From positions 434,001 through 498,000 of the forward strand of contig JAXBDG010000022.1 of NCBI GenBank assembly GCA_036320915.1: a stretch of DNA of 64,000 bases. Direction: 5' to 3'. Source of the DNA: Linnemannia elongata. Lineage: Eukaryota; Mortierellomycota; Mortierellomycetes; Mortierellales; Mortierellaceae. Each line of letters begins with the position of its first letter. The first letter of the stretch is position 1. Made by a program: the position numbers and the translations under genes. Positions 61,701 through 64,000 of this stretch are shown here, one piece after another. The notes beneath the pieces were generated by a model. It searched no databases. It was given only the letters and a program-made list of their open reading frames with translations, and was not told where the DNA came from.

Positions 61701-63667
61701 CAGACAGCAAATCTGCCGGCCCTCTTCAAATCTCTGCACCCGCCCCAGCGACAGTTGAGGCATTGACAAAGTCGACTTCCTTGGGTCAACTGAAGGAGGA
61801 GGATGAAGACAAGGGTCTCCAGTACTACTACCCCGACCCTTACTTCAGCCTCACAGAGAGCAAGAAGTCTCAGTCTAACTCGTCTGGTTCTGCTGCGATG
61901 GAAAGAGGCAAGTCGTCGTCGTCTTCGGTCCAGAGGCACCCACTCTCGCCTACCTTCCCAGGAGACAATAAATCTAGCTCGATGGGCTTGGCCAAGTCTG
62001 CAACCGGTGCAGCCAGTACCATGGAATCCTCGAAGTCCCAAGCGGGTCCATTCGACTATTGCCCGCAGTCTCCAGTCCCGGATGCGAGTAAGAGCGATAC
62101 CGCCACCATTTCCTCGTCAAAGTCAGGCAAGGGTTCCCTCGGTTCCCGCAAGTCGTCTAAGCTGGATCTATCGCTTTCCCGCAACGCAGCAGACATTGCT
62201 GGTTCGGCTCCCAACACACCGTTGCCCCAGCCCGGTGGATTCGGATCACTTCTCGGCCGGTCGTCCTCAAATTCCAAGAGGCTGAGCGCCAAGTCCAAGG
62301 CCCGCGATAGTCGGTCCAAGTCGGATCTGGCACCAGGTCGTACCAGTGCTGACTTGATTCAATCGTCAGTCGCATCTCTCCCAATCACAACGACTCGCAA
62401 GCCAAGTATCCCCAGTGTCCCCGTCAGCAACCAGCCTTCTTCATTGTCCCCACCACCTCGTCAGAGTTGGTCTCGGTCCAAGTCCTACCAGGGCTCAGCT
62501 CCTGCCATTCCTGCATCCTTCATTGGCAAGTTCAACGAGGGCGAGAATCCAATGACTATCGATGTCCAACTTGCGAACGACCTTGTTTCAGGGAATGCGA
62601 CTATTCCTTCGTCTGGAGGGACCCGGAGTTCAATGTCATCCTCGATCGGTTCTCCTACGACCGACTCCCCGACGCTGACACCCATCGGTGAGGTACGCAC
62701 AAAGACAACACCACCCAGCAAGAAGGACAGTCTCACCTCGCCTGCGCTGTCCCCATCCACACCCACAATAGCATCGCCGCTTCCACGACTCGGAGGGATG
62801 GCCCCACCATGGACGAGCCAAGACAAGCGGAATAACTCTCTCGACCGAGACAGCGAACTGAGCTTCTCTGCCAACGGCAGTGGTGGGCTTGGAGGATCAG
62901 GAACGGGCAAGGGTCGCACAGGATTCACAACTGCCACCATGGATCTTCGACGCGCCTCCAACCGTCCTCAGCGCTCTGTCGACAACCTCGCCTCGGCCTA
63001 CTTTTACAGACGCGCAGCAGAATACAGCGGTTCGAACGACGTGAGTTCTCGAATGAGCGGTTCATCGAACGACAAGGCTGTTGCTTCTTCCTCAGCATCA
63101 TCACCGAATGGAATCTCACCTTCCTCGCCTCAGCTGACCAGTTCTGGATTCTCTTACTATGGAGTCGGCATCAATGGCGGAGGCGACAGTGGCCGCAACT
63201 CACCCCATAACAACCGCGATTCGCTCCTGGGTCAAAAGCCACATCACAAGAGCCAGTCCAGCCTCGACTATGGCAGCGCCGGATTGGCATCCTCCTCGCC
63301 CTCCTCTCCATTTGGCAGCCTCCCTGCTCCTTCGGGATTAAACGATACTGGCCGGACCAACAGTGTGACGAGCAGTTTGCACCTCATGGCGGACGATCCT
63401 TGGACCCAGGCTATGGTTGCCCGTGCCCAGAACTCCAACCCTGCTACTGGTGCTACGTCACCCGCCACCACCCCCACAGGAGGAGCCACAGGAACAGGGT
63501 TAGGAAGTAGTGGTGGAGGGGATGGTGGCCACTCACACTCATTTTCGCAGTCATCGATCCAGTTCCCATTGAACCCTGCACGGAGTCCTAGTCCTGGCTT
63601 ATTTGCGCCTTCATCATCGTCTGCCTTTTCTTCACGACCTGGTATCGCCCGGACTGGATCTGAATAA
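58745..63667 (+). CDS. Seven-transmembrane protein with very long disordered tail, paralogue 2
   Basis: Three exons: 58745-59596, 59692-60535, 60639-63667; 1574 aa. The N-terminus has sequons (MNSTSNRTES) and no signal peptide, suggesting an extracellular start. Seven helices up to about residue 330: FAIATCYLAMIALVALVMYV, VVIFSILGLSSGVAGFL, IWYFACEGLGTAILAWTVVK, YVLSVIMILVFSAIAIANLV, TAVTFLWVSLYLFVPLL, VGIWYLSCLSILVSVYMALT and DVCLRGTIGIVFSLPAPKFI. VG-WYLS and FSLPAPK match the 736-aa protein at 49.1 kb, and the exon 1/2 splice lies in the same helix. The remaining 1200 residues are Ser/Gly/Pro-rich with many RKSS, KSQS and SSP motifs, likely phosphorylated, except for an ordered-looking island at about 638-745 (YNVGDGTVSVLPELTGLQKQ). 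A membrane sensor or scaffold is plausible; family unknown. Confidence 0.82.
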
Positions 63668-64000
63668 GCGTTCAGGGTGTATCAGTCTACAACCAAAATA
63701 CATCAAATCAACCTTATACCACTTAGATACTTTGATCGATTAAAAAAACCCCCCAGAAAGCACATTTCTTATGGCGTGTTAAGATGCGTGCACGAGAGAA
63801 GGACGGTGGTTTTTTTTTTTACGAGAGAGCGAGATGGCTTCCAGTACAAGAGATCACAGAAAAGCAACGAGAGCAAAGAAAAAAAGAATTCGGGCATCAG
63901 AGAGGTCAGATCTTTTGAAGACCAAAGTGAACAGGTGTGGAAAGAGGACCGAAGAGAAGGGGACGAGGAATATAAGAACGATAAACAGTGGCAAGGGAAG
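63668..64000. other. 3' flank of the large 7TM gene
   Basis: 333 bases to the window edge. A/T-rich sequence near 63735-63750 may direct 3' end formation; the rest is purine-rich on +. No gene seen. Confidence 0.45.

Noticed and set aside
62056..63489. Minus-strand frames up to 158 codons
   Set aside because: Antisense shadows of the Ser-rich 7TM tail.

Overview
The window is nuclear DNA from a filamentous fungus. Every gene model needs short spliceosomal introns with GTAAGT-like donors, the regulatory proteins carry long Gln/Asn/Ser/His-rich disordered tracts, and an AreA/NIT2-type GATA factor (with the fungal AreA_GATA-like domain) is present together with DcpS, ADHFE1-type transhydrogenase and PHYHD1-type dioxygenase homologues. 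The style (long homopolymer and purine/pyrimidine tracts, many FAD monooxygenase paralogues, animal-like metabolic genes) suggests an early-diverging lineage such as Mortierellomycota; this is inference, not proof. All exon joins below were chosen by hand from splice sites and reading frame; every complete model closes in frame.

Layout. 1-3.3 kb: 3'-truncated GATA nitrogen-type regulator (-). 3.3-7.9 kb: gene-free, low-complexity. 7.9-11.1 kb: WD40 protein with a disordered N-terminus (-). 12.0-13.5 kb: scavenger decapping enzyme DcpS (+). 15.1-17.4 kb: TMEM198/TM7S3-like membrane protein (+), converging on a mitochondrial-type hydroxyacid-oxoacid transhydrogenase (17.6-19.6 kb, -).

20.1-35.1 kb: five consecutive minus-strand oxidoreductases: two tandem FAD monooxygenases of about 470 aa, two tandem phenol-hydroxylase-type FAD monooxygenases of about 650-710 aa, and a zinc alcohol dehydrogenase. 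With the iron-type transhydrogenase next door this makes six same-strand redox genes. It is the best candidate for a co-functioning (aromatic or other hydroxylation/oxidation) cluster, and the paralogue pairs show striking intron differences.

36.1-36.6 kb: small His/Arg/Ser-rich protein (-). 38.5-41.4 kb: two-finger C2H2 transcription factor (-) with an optional in-frame intron. 41.4-49.1 kb: 7.7 kb with no supportable gene. 49.1-52.7 kb and 58.7-63.7 kb: two divergently oriented seven-transmembrane proteins that look like paralogues, with long disordered C-terminal tails, flanking a PHYHD1-like phytanoyl-CoA dioxygenase family gene (54.1-55.8 kb, +). No rRNA, tRNA, transposon or CRISPR was recognised.
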